In this document: positions 48,272 through 57,444 of the stretch, piece by piece
Layout of the letters: every line of letters begins with the position of its first letter
Numbering within the stretch: position 1 is the stretch's first letter
Assembly: GCA_900142905.1 (NCBI GenBank)
Contig: FSRV01000001.1
Coordinates: forward strand, 4,898,001-4,962,000
DNA: 64,000 nt
From: Burkholderia sp. GAS332
GTDB lineage: Bacteria; Pseudomonadota; Gammaproteobacteria; Burkholderiales; Burkholderiaceae
Direction: 5' to 3'
The notes under the pieces: model-generated
The model's database searches: none
What the model saw: only the letters and a program-made list of their open reading frames with translations
What the model was told of the DNA's origin: nothing
Program-made: the position numbers and the translations under genes

Positions 48272-49048
48272 ATGTCCAAGTCAAAGTTACGCCCCGGCGA
48301 TCTGGGTGCCCCGCTCTCCGAAAAAGAGTTCGAAGAACTCGATGACTTTCTGACTTCCGACCAGACGTCGGACGAGACCCTGACAATCATGGGCCTGGAC
48401 GGTTATCTGACCGCCTTGGCGATCGGCCCCACTACCGTACCGCCAAGTTACTGGCTGCCACGAGTCTGGGGCCCGAGCGAGGATGACGCTCCCAAATTCG
48501 AGACAACGGATCAGGCGCAGCATATTCTCGGGCTGATCTTGCGAGATATGAACGGCATCATCACCAGCCTCGAAGACGACCCGGACGATTTCGACCCAGT
48601 GCTTGCCTTTAGACCGATAGGTGACCGCGAATACCTCGACGGCGAAGCGTGGGCTTTGGGCTTCATGGAGGGCCTCATGCTGGTTCGGGCAGATTGGCAA
48701 GCGCTGTTCGATAACGAGCAGGGCCGGGAATGGCTGAATCCGCTTTACCTGATGGGCTCAGATGAGATCCTGCCGGAAGAGCAGCAGTTGATCGCCACGC
48801 CAGAACAGCGCGAAGTCCTTACCAAAAAGATCGCCGCCAGCGTCGCCGCGATCTATCGTTTCTGGCTCCCCCATCGCCAGGCCGTGCATGAGCAGAAGCT
48901 CGCCGCAATGCAGCGCACCGAAGCCAAGGTCGGCCGCAACGACCCGTGTCCTTGCGGCAGCGGCAAGAAATTCAAGAAGTGCTGCGGCGACGCTTCACTG
49001 AAAGTCATTTCCTTCAATACACCCCACCCCACTGCCCGATACCGTTGA
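48272..49048 (+). CDS. YecA/UPF0149 family protein with C-terminal SEC-C zinc motif
   Basis: 258 residues. The UPF0149 (YecA) domain fills about 20-200: [27 protein letters not shown] and [16 protein letters not shown] motif, [17 protein letters not shown], lies near residue 230 and is like the zinc-binding tail of SecA. Such proteins are poorly characterised; SEC-C can bind ribosomes or other partners. ATG 48272 ([12 protein letters not shown]) was chosen as the start. Confidence 0.88.
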   Translation: MSKSKLRPGDLGAPLSEKEFEELDDFLTSDQTSDETLTIMGLDGYLTALAIGPTTVPPSYWLPRVWGPSEDDAPKFETTDQAQHILGLILRDMNGIITSLEDDPDDFDPVLAFRPIGDREYLDGEAWALGFMEGLMLVRADWQALFDNEQGREWLNPLYLMGSDEILPEEQQLIATPEQREVLTKKIAASVAAIYRFWLPHRQAVHEQKLAAMQRTEAKVGRNDPCPCGSGKKFKKCCGDASLKVISFNTPHPTARYR

Positions 49049-49087
49049 GCGTCGCAAATCCTGCGCACTCACGTATCGAGGCATCAG

Positions 49088-49675
49088 ATGACCGTCTTAC
49101 TCTCCATGGCCGCCTTTGCGTTGGCCTCGTCGATTTCTCCCGGGCCGGTCAATGTTGTCGCGCTGAGCACCGGCGCTCAACATGGATTCGCCGCGAGCAT
49201 GCGGCATGTGACCGGCGCGACCGTCGGGTTCACGCTACTGCTGTTGCTTATCGGTCTGGGGCTGCATGAGTTGCTCGCGCATTTCCCGAATCTGATCGAG
49301 ATCGTCAAATGGGCGGGTGTCGGGTTTCTGCTTTACATGGCCTCCAAACTCGCCGTCGATGACGGCAAGCTCGGCGCGGACAAGCCCACCCGCGGGCCGT
49401 CCTTCGCCTACGGCGCGGCGATGCAATGGCTCAATCCGAAAGCATGGCTCGCTTCATTGGCCGGCATGGGCGCCTACGCGGCCGATGGCGACGGCCGCCT
49501 CGTCTGGCAATTCACCGTCGTGTACTTCGTAGTTTGCTATCTGTCGATTGCCAGCTGGGCGTATGCCGGCACGTTCCTGCGTCGATACTTGCAGGAACCG
49601 AAGCGCGTGAGGTTATTCAATCGTGCGATGGCGACGCTGCTGGCGGCAAGTGCGTTGTATCTGCTGATAGCGTGA
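49088..49675 (+). CDS. LysE-family amino-acid exporter
   Basis: 195 residues with about six membrane segments. The N-terminal ALASSISPGPVNVVALSTGAQHG and the MQWLNPKAWLASLAGMGAYA block are LysE/RhtB-like. It starts 39 bp after the YecA gene and is convergent with an AraC regulator 10 bp away. Substrate unknown. Confidence 0.87.
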   Translation: MTVLLSMAAFALASSISPGPVNVVALSTGAQHGFAASMRHVTGATVGFTLLLLLIGLGLHELLAHFPNLIEIVKWAGVGFLLYMASKLAVDDGKLGADKPTRGPSFAYGAAMQWLNPKAWLASLAGMGAYAADGDGRLVWQFTVVYFVVCYLSIASWAYAGTFLRRYLQEPKRVRLFNRAMATLLAASALYLLIA

Positions 49676-49685
49676 CGCGGAGCAT

Positions 49686-50531
49686 TCAACTGCGATACTG
49701 CCCCGGCGTCGCCGCGACCAGCCGCTTGAAGGTCCGCTGCAAATGCGCCTGGTCGGCAAAGCCCGCATCGAGCGCGACGTCCGCTATCGGGTAGCCGCGC
49801 CGAAGTTGTGCGCGGCTGTACTGAATGCGCCGATTGATCAGATACGCGTGCGGCGTCATGCCATAACGCTGCTTGAACGCGCGGATCAAGTGTGAGGCGG
49901 AAAGCTCAGCAGCCTTGCAGACGTCCTCCAGCTTCAGCGGACGAGTGCAGTTTTCAGCGATGAATTCCGCGGCTCGCGCGAGTTGGCCGCTCGCATCGTG
50001 ATCCTGCAAGGGCGCCGGATTCAACTTCTGTTGTACGTCCGAGAAAAAAGTGACCGCAGCGCTTTCCTTGCGCATAGGCTCGCTATCGGCGTCGACGAGG
50101 ACCGCGTATAGACGGTTCAAACCCTCGAACAATGCCGGGTCCGTCGTCATGGTCTGCGAGAACGCGCGAAATGTGTGGTTGTCACTGAAACCCAAGTCGC
50201 GTTGCAAGCCCGTGAGCCAATCAACATCGACATGCAGCATCCGATACGACCAGCGCGCGTCGGCAACCGGGTTGCACGCGTGCACGTCGTCCGGATTCAT
50301 CATCACGACCGCACCGGCGCCGATCCATTCACTCGCGTGGCGATTCACATACACGCTCTGCCCACCGGTGACAGCGCCGATCGAGAACGTCTCGTGCGAG
50401 TGTTTGGCATAGCAGACCTCGCGACCGTCTTCGATCGAACGCGCCTCGATGAACGGCAAGGCTTCATCACGCCAGAACTTCGGCGCCGCAGCCGTCACCG
50501 CTGAATCACTCCCGTCATTCGTCCCGCTCAT
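49686..50531 (-). CDS. AraC-family transcriptional regulator
   Basis: 281 residues. An N-terminal cupin-like sensor (CYAKHSHETFSIGAVTGG, then NPDDVHACNP) precedes two C-terminal HTH units with LKLEDVCKAAELSASHLIRAF and IADVALDAGFADQAHLQRTFK. Such regulators often control a neighbouring LysE-type exporter. The frame extends far upstream, but GAGGAG seven bases before ATG 50531 fixes the start. An in-frame ATG 18 bases upstream is less likely. Confidence 0.88.
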   Translation of the reverse strand: MSGTNDGSDSAVTAAAPKFWRDEALPFIEARSIEDGREVCYAKHSHETFSIGAVTGGQSVYVNRHASEWIGAGAVVMMNPDDVHACNPVADARWSYRMLHVDVDWLTGLQRDLGFSDNHTFRAFSQTMTTDPALFEGLNRLYAVLVDADSEPMRKESAAVTFFSDVQQKLNPAPLQDHDASGQLARAAEFIAENCTRPLKLEDVCKAAELSASHLIRAFKQRYGMTPHAYLINRRIQYSRAQLRRGYPIADVALDAGFADQAHLQRTFKRLVAATPGQYRS

Positions 50532-50689
50532 CGCGCGCTCCTCGGTCATGCGCTTGATCCCATCGCTGCTTGATCCCATCGCTACTCTATCGCCCGTACA
50601 CGTCGGCCCGAACCACATCGTAACGGTGCAATCCGCCGCGGACCAGCGCCGAAACCACGGCGCCCGCGGAAAACTTCGGAATTCCGTGC

Positions 50690-50719
50690 TTGCCAATCCC
50701 GAAAATATAGTTATATTAT
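50690..50719 (+). promoter_or_regulatory. padR promoter with overlapping palindrome
   Basis: TTGCCA (50690-50695) is followed after 16 bp by TATATT (50712-50717), or after 18 bp by TATTAT (50714-50719). The palindrome AATATA-GT-TATATT (50704-50717) covers the -10, a typical position for an autorepressor operator. The next gene is a PadR repressor. Confidence 0.5.
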
Positions 50720-50759
50720 GACTAGATAAACAAAGACTAACTTGCAGCCACTTTCGACT

Positions 50760-51419
50760 ATGGTCCGTCACTCTCCGCTCGCCCTCGCCGTCCTCGCCAT
50801 GCTGACTGAATCGCCGATGCATCCGTACCGGATGCAACAGCTCATCAAGGCACGCGGCAAGGACGAAGTCATCAACGTCGGTCAGCGCAACAGCCTGTAC
50901 CAAACGATCGATCGCCTGGTGCGCGGCGACCTGATCGCCATCCGCGAAACGGAACGCGACGGCGCGTTCCCCGAACGCACGGTCTATGAAATTACCGAAG
51001 CCGGCCGCGACACCGCCCGTCTGTGGTTGCGCGAACAGCTCGCGCAACCCGCCAGGGATTTCCCGGCTTTTCCGGCCGCGCTCTCCTTTCTGCCGCTGCT
51101 TTCGGCCGACGACGCCTGTCGTCAGCTCGAGACCCGCATCGGCGCACTCGAACGGGAATTGATCCGGTTCGACGAGGCCACCGAACACGCCACCCAGTTG
51201 CAAGTGCCACGGCTTTTCCTGCTCGAAGGCGAATTGGTGCGTGCGCAACTGGTTGTCGAGCTGGACTGGGTGCGCAGTGTGGTGACCGATCTGAAGGCCG
51301 GCACGCTGACCTGGAGCGCGGAATGGCTCGAAGAAATTGCTCAACGTTTCACGCTGCCGGCCGGCGAATCCAAGTACAGGCCGGCCCAACCCGTCACAAA
51401 AAAGGAGGCGAAGTCATGA
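50760..51419 (+). CDS. PadR-family transcriptional regulator
   Basis: 219 residues. The PadR winged HTH (LALAVLAMLTESPMHPYRMQQLI, SLYQTIDRLVRGDLI, YEITEAGRDTARLWL) fills the first 95. A C-terminal helical dimerisation domain follows. Full PadR-s1 length. PadR proteins repress detoxification genes and release on binding a small molecule. The stop overlaps the FAD monooxygenase start (ATGA), so regulator and likely target are one operon. Confidence 0.88.
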   Translation: MVRHSPLALAVLAMLTESPMHPYRMQQLIKARGKDEVINVGQRNSLYQTIDRLVRGDLIAIRETERDGAFPERTVYEITEAGRDTARLWLREQLAQPARDFPAFPAALSFLPLLSADDACRQLETRIGALERELIRFDEATEHATQLQVPRLFLLEGELVRAQLVVELDWVRSVVTDLKAGTLTWSAEWLEEIAQRFTLPAGESKYRPAQPVTKKEAKS

Positions 51420-52783
51420 GTCGTGAACCCATGGAGGTCATCGTGATCGGGGCCGGCACCGGCGGCCTCTGCCTTGCGCAGGGGTTGAAGCGCGCCGGCA
51501 TCAATGTGAATGTGTATGAACGCGACCGCACGCGCGCGGACGGTTTGCAGGGCTACCGCGTCGGCATCAATCCGCACGGACTCGCGTCGCTGAAAGCGTG
51601 CCTTCCGCCCGAACTCTATGCGACCTTTCTCGCGACCTGCGCACGCACGCCCGGCCACTTCAACATCCTGACCGAGCGCATGACCGAATTACTCACCGTG
51701 CCGCTCGAAGACGAATCGATGAGCGGCGGCAAATCGGTCAGCCGGATGACGCTCAGGCAAGTGCTGCTGACGGGTCTCGAAGCGCATGTGCATTTTGGCA
51801 AGACCTTCACGTCGTACGAACAGCATGCCGACGGCAGCGTCACCGCGCATTTCGAGGACGGCACCCACGCCACGGCGGATCTGCTGATCGGCGCGGACGG
51901 CGCGCGCTCGAAGGTGCGCCGCCAATTGCTACCGCACGCGCGACTGGAAAACACCGGCATCGTCAGCGTCGCGGCAAAGGTGCCCATGGACGAAACGTCA
52001 CGCGCGCTGCTGCCGCCCAAGGTGCTCGACGGCATCACGCTGATCAACGCGCCGAAGGGCTTTGGCGGCATCGTACATGTGATGGAATTTCCGTGGCGCG
52101 CGGACGGCGACGGCATGAAGGAAGGCATCGGCAGTAACGACGCCGAGTTGCTCTCGCGCTGGCCGGGGTTGCTCTACGACAACACGCGCGACTATCTGAT
52201 GTGGGGGGTCTGGGGCGCATTGCACAACTTGCCGGCCAATCCCAAATCGCTTGGGCAGGCCGCGTTACTCGCGCTCGCCACGCAAATCACTGACGGCTGG
52301 CATCCCAATCTACGCGCCCTGATTCGCGCTTCGGATCCTTCCACTGCCTTCAGCGTCGATGTGCGCACATCGGTTCCGGTCGACGCATGGCCGACCAGCA
52401 ACGTCACGGTCCTGGGTGACGCGGTGCATCTGATGACGCCGGGCCGCGGCGTCGGTGCGAACACCGCGCTGCGCGATGCCGCGCTCCTTGCTACGCGCCT
52501 GGCCGATGCGCAGCAGGGCAAGCTGTCGGGCCACGACGCCGTCGCGGGTTACGAGGAGGAGATGCGCCGCTACGGCTTTCATGCGGTCGCGGAATCGCGC
52601 AAGCAGTTCGACGCGCGCAGTGCGCTGCATCGGCCGGTGGTCGGGAGAATGGCGCTGAGTGCCATGCGCACCAGCCTGCGCGTGGTGAACAACCTGCCGA
52701 TGCTCAAGCGCCGCATGATCGACGCCGAGAACGAATTTCGCGGCGTCGATCGCGACGCGGCACCCGCCGCGCATGGCCGGTAA
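51416..52783 (+). CDS. FAD-dependent monooxygenase (aromatic hydroxylase-like)
   Basis: 455 residues. FAD motifs: GxGxxG as VIGAGTGGLCLA at the N-terminus, GADGARSKVR (DG motif, near 162), and VLGDAVHLMTPGRGVGANTALRDA (GD motif, near 330). It belongs to the PHBH-like flavin hydroxylase family that includes TetX and related drug-modifying enzymes. A strong AAAGGAGG ribosome site lies inside the padR tail. Control by PadR suggests detoxification of a phenolic or antibiotic-like compound; substrate unknown. Confidence 0.87.
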   Translation: MSREPMEVIVIGAGTGGLCLAQGLKRAGINVNVYERDRTRADGLQGYRVGINPHGLASLKACLPPELYATFLATCARTPGHFNILTERMTELLTVPLEDESMSGGKSVSRMTLRQVLLTGLEAHVHFGKTFTSYEQHADGSVTAHFEDGTHATADLLIGADGARSKVRRQLLPHARLENTGIVSVAAKVPMDETSRALLPPKVLDGITLINAPKGFGGIVHVMEFPWRADGDGMKEGIGSNDAELLSRWPGLLYDNTRDYLMWGVWGALHNLPANPKSLGQAALLALATQITDGWHPNLRALIRASDPSTAFSVDVRTSVPVDAWPTSNVTVLGDAVHLMTPGRGVGANTALRDAALLATRLADAQQGKLSGHDAVAGYEEEMRRYGFHAVAESRKQFDARSALHRPVVGRMALSAMRTSLRVVNNLPMLKRRMIDAENEFRGVDRDAAPAAHGR

Positions 52784-52799
52784 CGCGGCGGTCAATAAG

Positions 52800-53594
52800 T
52801 TACTTCGATGAGATATCGATATTGCCGAGGTACTTCGCCGCCAGCGTCTTGATCGTACCGTCGGCCTGAACCTTGGCGATCGCCGCGTTCAACTGGTCGC
52901 GCAGCGCGGTGTCGCCTTTGCGAATCCCGTAGGCGATGCCGCTGCCGAGGATCTTGTCATCGCGCACCGGCTGCCCGACAAACGCATAGTCCTTGCCCTC
53001 AGGCTTCGACAGAAATCCCGTCTGGCCGGCCGGCGCGAGAACGAGCGTAGCGTCGAGACGACCCGCCGTGAGATCCGTATAAGCCTGGTTCTGATCCTGA
53101 TACGGCACCACGATGACGCCAGCCGATTCCCAATGCGCCTTCGCGAAGGTTTCCTGAATCGACGCCTGCAGCACGCCGACGCGTTTGCCCTTCAACGATG
53201 CGATGGTCGGCAGCAAACCGCTGTCGTGCTTCGCGATCAACTGCGTCGGCACGCGATACACGACGGTCGTGAAATCGATCGCCTGACGGCGCTGCTCGGT
53301 GGCGTTCATCGCCGAATTGATCGCGTCGAACTTGCGGCCTTGCAGTGCGGGAATCAAGCCGTCGAACGACGTTTCGACCCATTTGCACGTCATATGCGCG
53401 GCGGCGCAAACGGCATTGCCGACGTCGATGTCGAGACCTCGCAACTCACCGTTCGGCCCTTTCGATTCGAACGGCGGATACTGCGCCTCGAGTCCGAAAC
53501 GCAGCGTCGATGCATCGGCAGCCATCGCGGCAGACGATGCGGAGATCGCCGCGAATGCGCAGGCCAGCGCCAATAGAGGCTTGAGCAACTTCAT
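52800..53594 (-). CDS. amino-acid ABC transporter substrate-binding protein (orphan)
   Basis: 264 residues with a signal peptide (LLALACAFAAISASSAAMA) and a family 3 solute-binding fold: RFGLEAQYPPFESKGPNGELRGLDIDVGNA and KRVGVLQASIQETFA. It resembles lysine/arginine/ornithine or histidine binding proteins. No permease or ATPase gene adjoins it, so it must share a distant transporter. It is 28 bp downstream of the aminotransferase and likely in its operon. Confidence 0.9.
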   Translation of the reverse strand: MKLLKPLLALACAFAAISASSAAMAADASTLRFGLEAQYPPFESKGPNGELRGLDIDVGNAVCAAAHMTCKWVETSFDGLIPALQGRKFDAINSAMNATEQRRQAIDFTTVVYRVPTQLIAKHDSGLLPTIASLKGKRVGVLQASIQETFAKAHWESAGVIVVPYQDQNQAYTDLTAGRLDATLVLAPAGQTGFLSKPEGKDYAFVGQPVRDDKILGSGIAYGIRKGDTALRDQLNAAIAKVQADGTIKTLAAKYLGNIDISSK

Positions 53595-53622
53595 AACAGG
53601 TCCCTTCCCTTTACTTCGATAA

Positions 53623-54777
53623 TCAGATTTCGCACAAACGCCGCGCGCCTTCGATCAAGGTCGCGTCGTCCTTCGAGAAGCTCAGGCGGATCAAGCCGGA
53701 ATCCGTGCCGTCGGTATAGAACGCCGACAACGGAATCGTCGCGACACGCGCATCGCGAATCAGGCGCAGCACGAAATCGCTATCGCTTTCCTCGGAGAAT
53801 CCGCGAAAACGCGCGAGCATGAAGAAGCTGCCTTCGCTCGGCAATAACTCGAAGCGCGACTCGCGCAGCGCATGGACCAGCAGATCACGCTTCTTCTCAT
53901 AGAACGCGGACAGGCCGAGATAGCTTTCGCGATTGGCCAACGCGTCGACAAACGCGTACTGCATCGGTGTATCGGCAGAAAACACCATGAACTGATGGAC
54001 TTTTCGGATCTCGTCCATCAATGCGGCGGGCGCGAGGCAATAACCGACGCGCCAACCCGTCACGTGATACGACTTGCCGAACGACGACACGATCACGCTG
54101 CGCTCCGCGAGTTCAGAGTCGCAGGCCATGCTCTGATGTTTGGCGCCATCGAACACGACATGTTCGTAGACTTCGTCGGCGAGAATCACGATATCGGTGT
54201 TGCGCGTCACGGCCTTCAGACGTGCGATGTCGGCCTCGCTGAATACGGTCGCGGTCGGGTTGTGCGGCGTGTTGATGATGATCATGCGCGTCTTCGGCGT
54301 GATCGCGGCGGCAACCTCGTCCCAATCCACGCGGAAATCGGCAAGCGACAGTTTGATTGGAATCGGCGTCGCGCCTTGCAGACGAACAATCGGACCGTAG
54401 CTATCGAATGACGGCTCGAAGTAAATCACTTCATCGCCGGGATGCACCAACGCGCTGATCGTCGAATACAGGCCTTCGCTGGCGCTGGCGATCACGGTGA
54501 CTTCGCTCGACGGGTCGTAGCGCACGCCGTACAGCGTCTCGACCTTGTCGGCGAGCGCTTCGCGCAACGCGGCGATGCCCGCCATCGGCGCGTACTGGTT
54601 ATGACCGGCGCGCATGGCTTGCGCGACACCCTCGATCAGTTTCGCGTCGGGCGCGAAATTCGGCGCACCTTGCGACAGGTTCAGCGCGTCGTGTTGCGCG
54701 GCCAGTTGGCCGATCACGGTAAAAATCGTCGTGCCCACGTCAGGCAGTTTCGAGCGGGCTTGCATGGCGCTCTGCAT
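53623..54777 (-). CDS. PLP-dependent aminotransferase, YbdL/methionine-aminotransferase-like
   Basis: 384 residues, class I/II fold. The PLP lysine is in VSSFGKSYHVTGWRVGY (near residue 238); other markers are LSQGAPNFAPD, INTPHNPTATVF and ADEVYEHVVFDG. The sequence is closest in style to E. coli YbdL and KAT/GTK-type enzymes acting on methionine, glutamine or aromatic amino acids. It pairs with the downstream binding protein, suggesting uptake and transamination of one amino acid. Confidence 0.88.
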   Translation of the reverse strand: MQSAMQARSKLPDVGTTIFTVIGQLAAQHDALNLSQGAPNFAPDAKLIEGVAQAMRAGHNQYAPMAGIAALREALADKVETLYGVRYDPSSEVTVIASASEGLYSTISALVHPGDEVIYFEPSFDSYGPIVRLQGATPIPIKLSLADFRVDWDEVAAAITPKTRMIIINTPHNPTATVFSEADIARLKAVTRNTDIVILADEVYEHVVFDGAKHQSMACDSELAERSVIVSSFGKSYHVTGWRVGYCLAPAALMDEIRKVHQFMVFSADTPMQYAFVDALANRESYLGLSAFYEKKRDLLVHALRESRFELLPSEGSFFMLARFRGFSEESDSDFVLRLIRDARVATIPLSAFYTDGTDSGLIRLSFSKDDATLIEGARRLCEI

Positions 54778-55155
54778 AAAACTTTCTCCCTTTCTCCATC
54801 CGGCAGTGGATTCGCGGACCGCCCGTTACGCGGCGGTCCCATCCGGTTTGATGAATTAGGCATCAGCCAAAGAACGGTCACAATCGAAACTTTGTCATGC
54901 GCGGCATGCGTTTACGTCATGGCTCGCGCAATACCGCGCGGGAGCAGGCTAAAGCAATGAAATCGGGGGTTTAGCGGGAGAATTGCAGGCGTGCGGGGAG
55001 CGTGAAAAACAGCGGAGGTATGACGTAATGTGATGCGGGGTGGTGATGTGAAGTTGCGATTTGCCGCTATTTGCTACGACGGTGCGCAGTGGTGATGCAG
55101 ACCAACCCGGCTGCGACCGGGCGGTCGCAGCCGTCAACAGCCAACTAATCGACGA
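54778..55155. other. intergenic region between dbpA and the aminotransferase gene
   Basis: 378 bp without a supportable gene. The right end holds the dbpA hairpin (55108-55133). The left end must hold the aminotransferase promoter, but no clear -35/-10 pair was found. Confidence 0.6.
55108..55133 (-). terminator. hairpin downstream of dbpA
   Basis: An 11-bp perfect inverted repeat (CGGCTGCGACC at 55108-55118, complement at 55123-55133) with a four-base loop, 22 bp after the dbpA stop. It lacks a T-run, so termination may be weak. Confidence 0.6.
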
Positions 55156-56559
<1,404 letters not shown>

Positions 56560-56602
56560 AGGAGATGGCTCGCTATCGACTGAAGAGGCTGAAGGCTAGG
56601 GA

Positions 56603-56803
56603 CTAGTCGGCCATGGGGCCGGTGGCGGGGCGACCTTCGATCTGCTCGTACAGCACTGAGCCATCTTCCCCGTCGAAACGTTCGACGTAATTGCGCGCGC
56701 CGCACATCGGGCAACGGAACAGGAGTCCCTGCCCTTCATTCTTGATGACGACGTCCGACATCTCCCACTGCTCGCCGCAGGGCTGGTTTCTACAGGTAAA
56801 CAC
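56603..56803 (-). CDS. small zinc-ribbon protein with GTG start
   Basis: 66 residues. Two cysteine pairs, CRNQPC near the N-terminus and CPMC near residue 31, suit a single zinc ribbon. The start is GTG 56803: GGAG lies seven bases upstream, and the preceding in-frame residues look random. An internal ATG would lose the first cysteine pair. It lies between dbpA and a metal regulator on the same strand. Function unknown; it could bind RNA or a metal. Confidence 0.7.
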   Translation of the reverse strand: MFTCRNQPCGEQWEMSDVVIKNEGQGLLFRCPMCGARNYVERFDGEDGSVLYEQIEGRPATGPMAD

Positions 56804-56932
56804 GTTGATTCTCCAACTGGATTCGATTGTTGATTGGGCGGGCCGTCGACGCGGCCCAGCCGTAAATGCTGTCACTACCTTCACGATCGCCACTACGGCA
56901 ATCGGCGCCGCCGTCAATAGGGACGGAGCGCG

Positions 56933-57364
56933 TCAACCCAGATGCGTATGCCGCGCACGCGCTGCGCTCACGTCCATTTCGGTCAGGCCCTGGACGATGC
57001 CGCAGTCTTCAACGGCCTGTTCGCCGTGACATTGCTCGCGCAGCGTGGTCAGTTGCACCTTCAGTTGCTTCAATTCTTCGATGCGCGTGTCGACGTGCGC
57101 AATGTGCTCGTCGATCAGGTCATTGATGCCGCCGCAGCCGTCCGCCGGTGCGTCTGTCAGACGCAGCAACGCCCGGATTTCGTCGTGGGTCATATCGAGC
57201 GCGCGGCAATTGCGGATGAAGCGCAGACGTTCGACGTGCCTCGCCGTATAGCTGCGGTAATTGGCCTCGGTACGGTCCGCTTCGGGCAACAGGCCCTCTT
57301 TTTCGTAGAAACGGATGGTTTCGGTCGTGCAATGGGCAATTTTCGCCAGTTCGCCAATTTTCAT
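56933..57364 (-). CDS. MerR-family Cd(II)/Pb(II)-type regulator (CadR/PbrR-like)
   Basis: 143 residues. The N-terminal HTH MKIGELAKIAHCTTETIRFYEKEGLL is typical of MerR. Metal-binding cysteines sit at 77, 112 and 121; the 35 and 9 spacing matches PbrR. A long dimer helix joins them. Such regulators twist the promoter spacer on binding Cd(II), Pb(II) or Zn(II). It is divergent from the P-type ATPase, with the operator between them. The C-terminal HTHLG adds possible ligands. Confidence 0.92.
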   Translation of the reverse strand: MKIGELAKIAHCTTETIRFYEKEGLLPEADRTEANYRSYTARHVERLRFIRNCRALDMTHDEIRALLRLTDAPADGCGGINDLIDEHIAHVDTRIEELKQLKVQLTTLREQCHGEQAVEDCGIVQGLTEMDVSAARARHTHLG

Positions 57365-57384
57365 GGACCCTCCAGATTGCGGCC

Positions 57385-57416
57385 TTGACCTTGTAGTGGC
57401 TTCAAGGTGTTTACTA
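57385..57416 (+). promoter_or_regulatory. MerR-type promoter/operator of the P-type ATPase gene
   Basis: -35 TTGACC (57385-57390) and a -10 near 57410-57416 (TTTACT or TTACTA) are spaced 19-20 bp, longer than normal, as MerR promoters require. Between them lies the perfect dyad ACCTTG-N9-CAAGGT (57388-57408), matching the CadR/PbrR operator pattern. The ATPase gene starts 29 bp downstream. Confidence 0.88.
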
Positions 57417-57444
57417 GACCACAAATCGAACCAGGAAGCCACCC

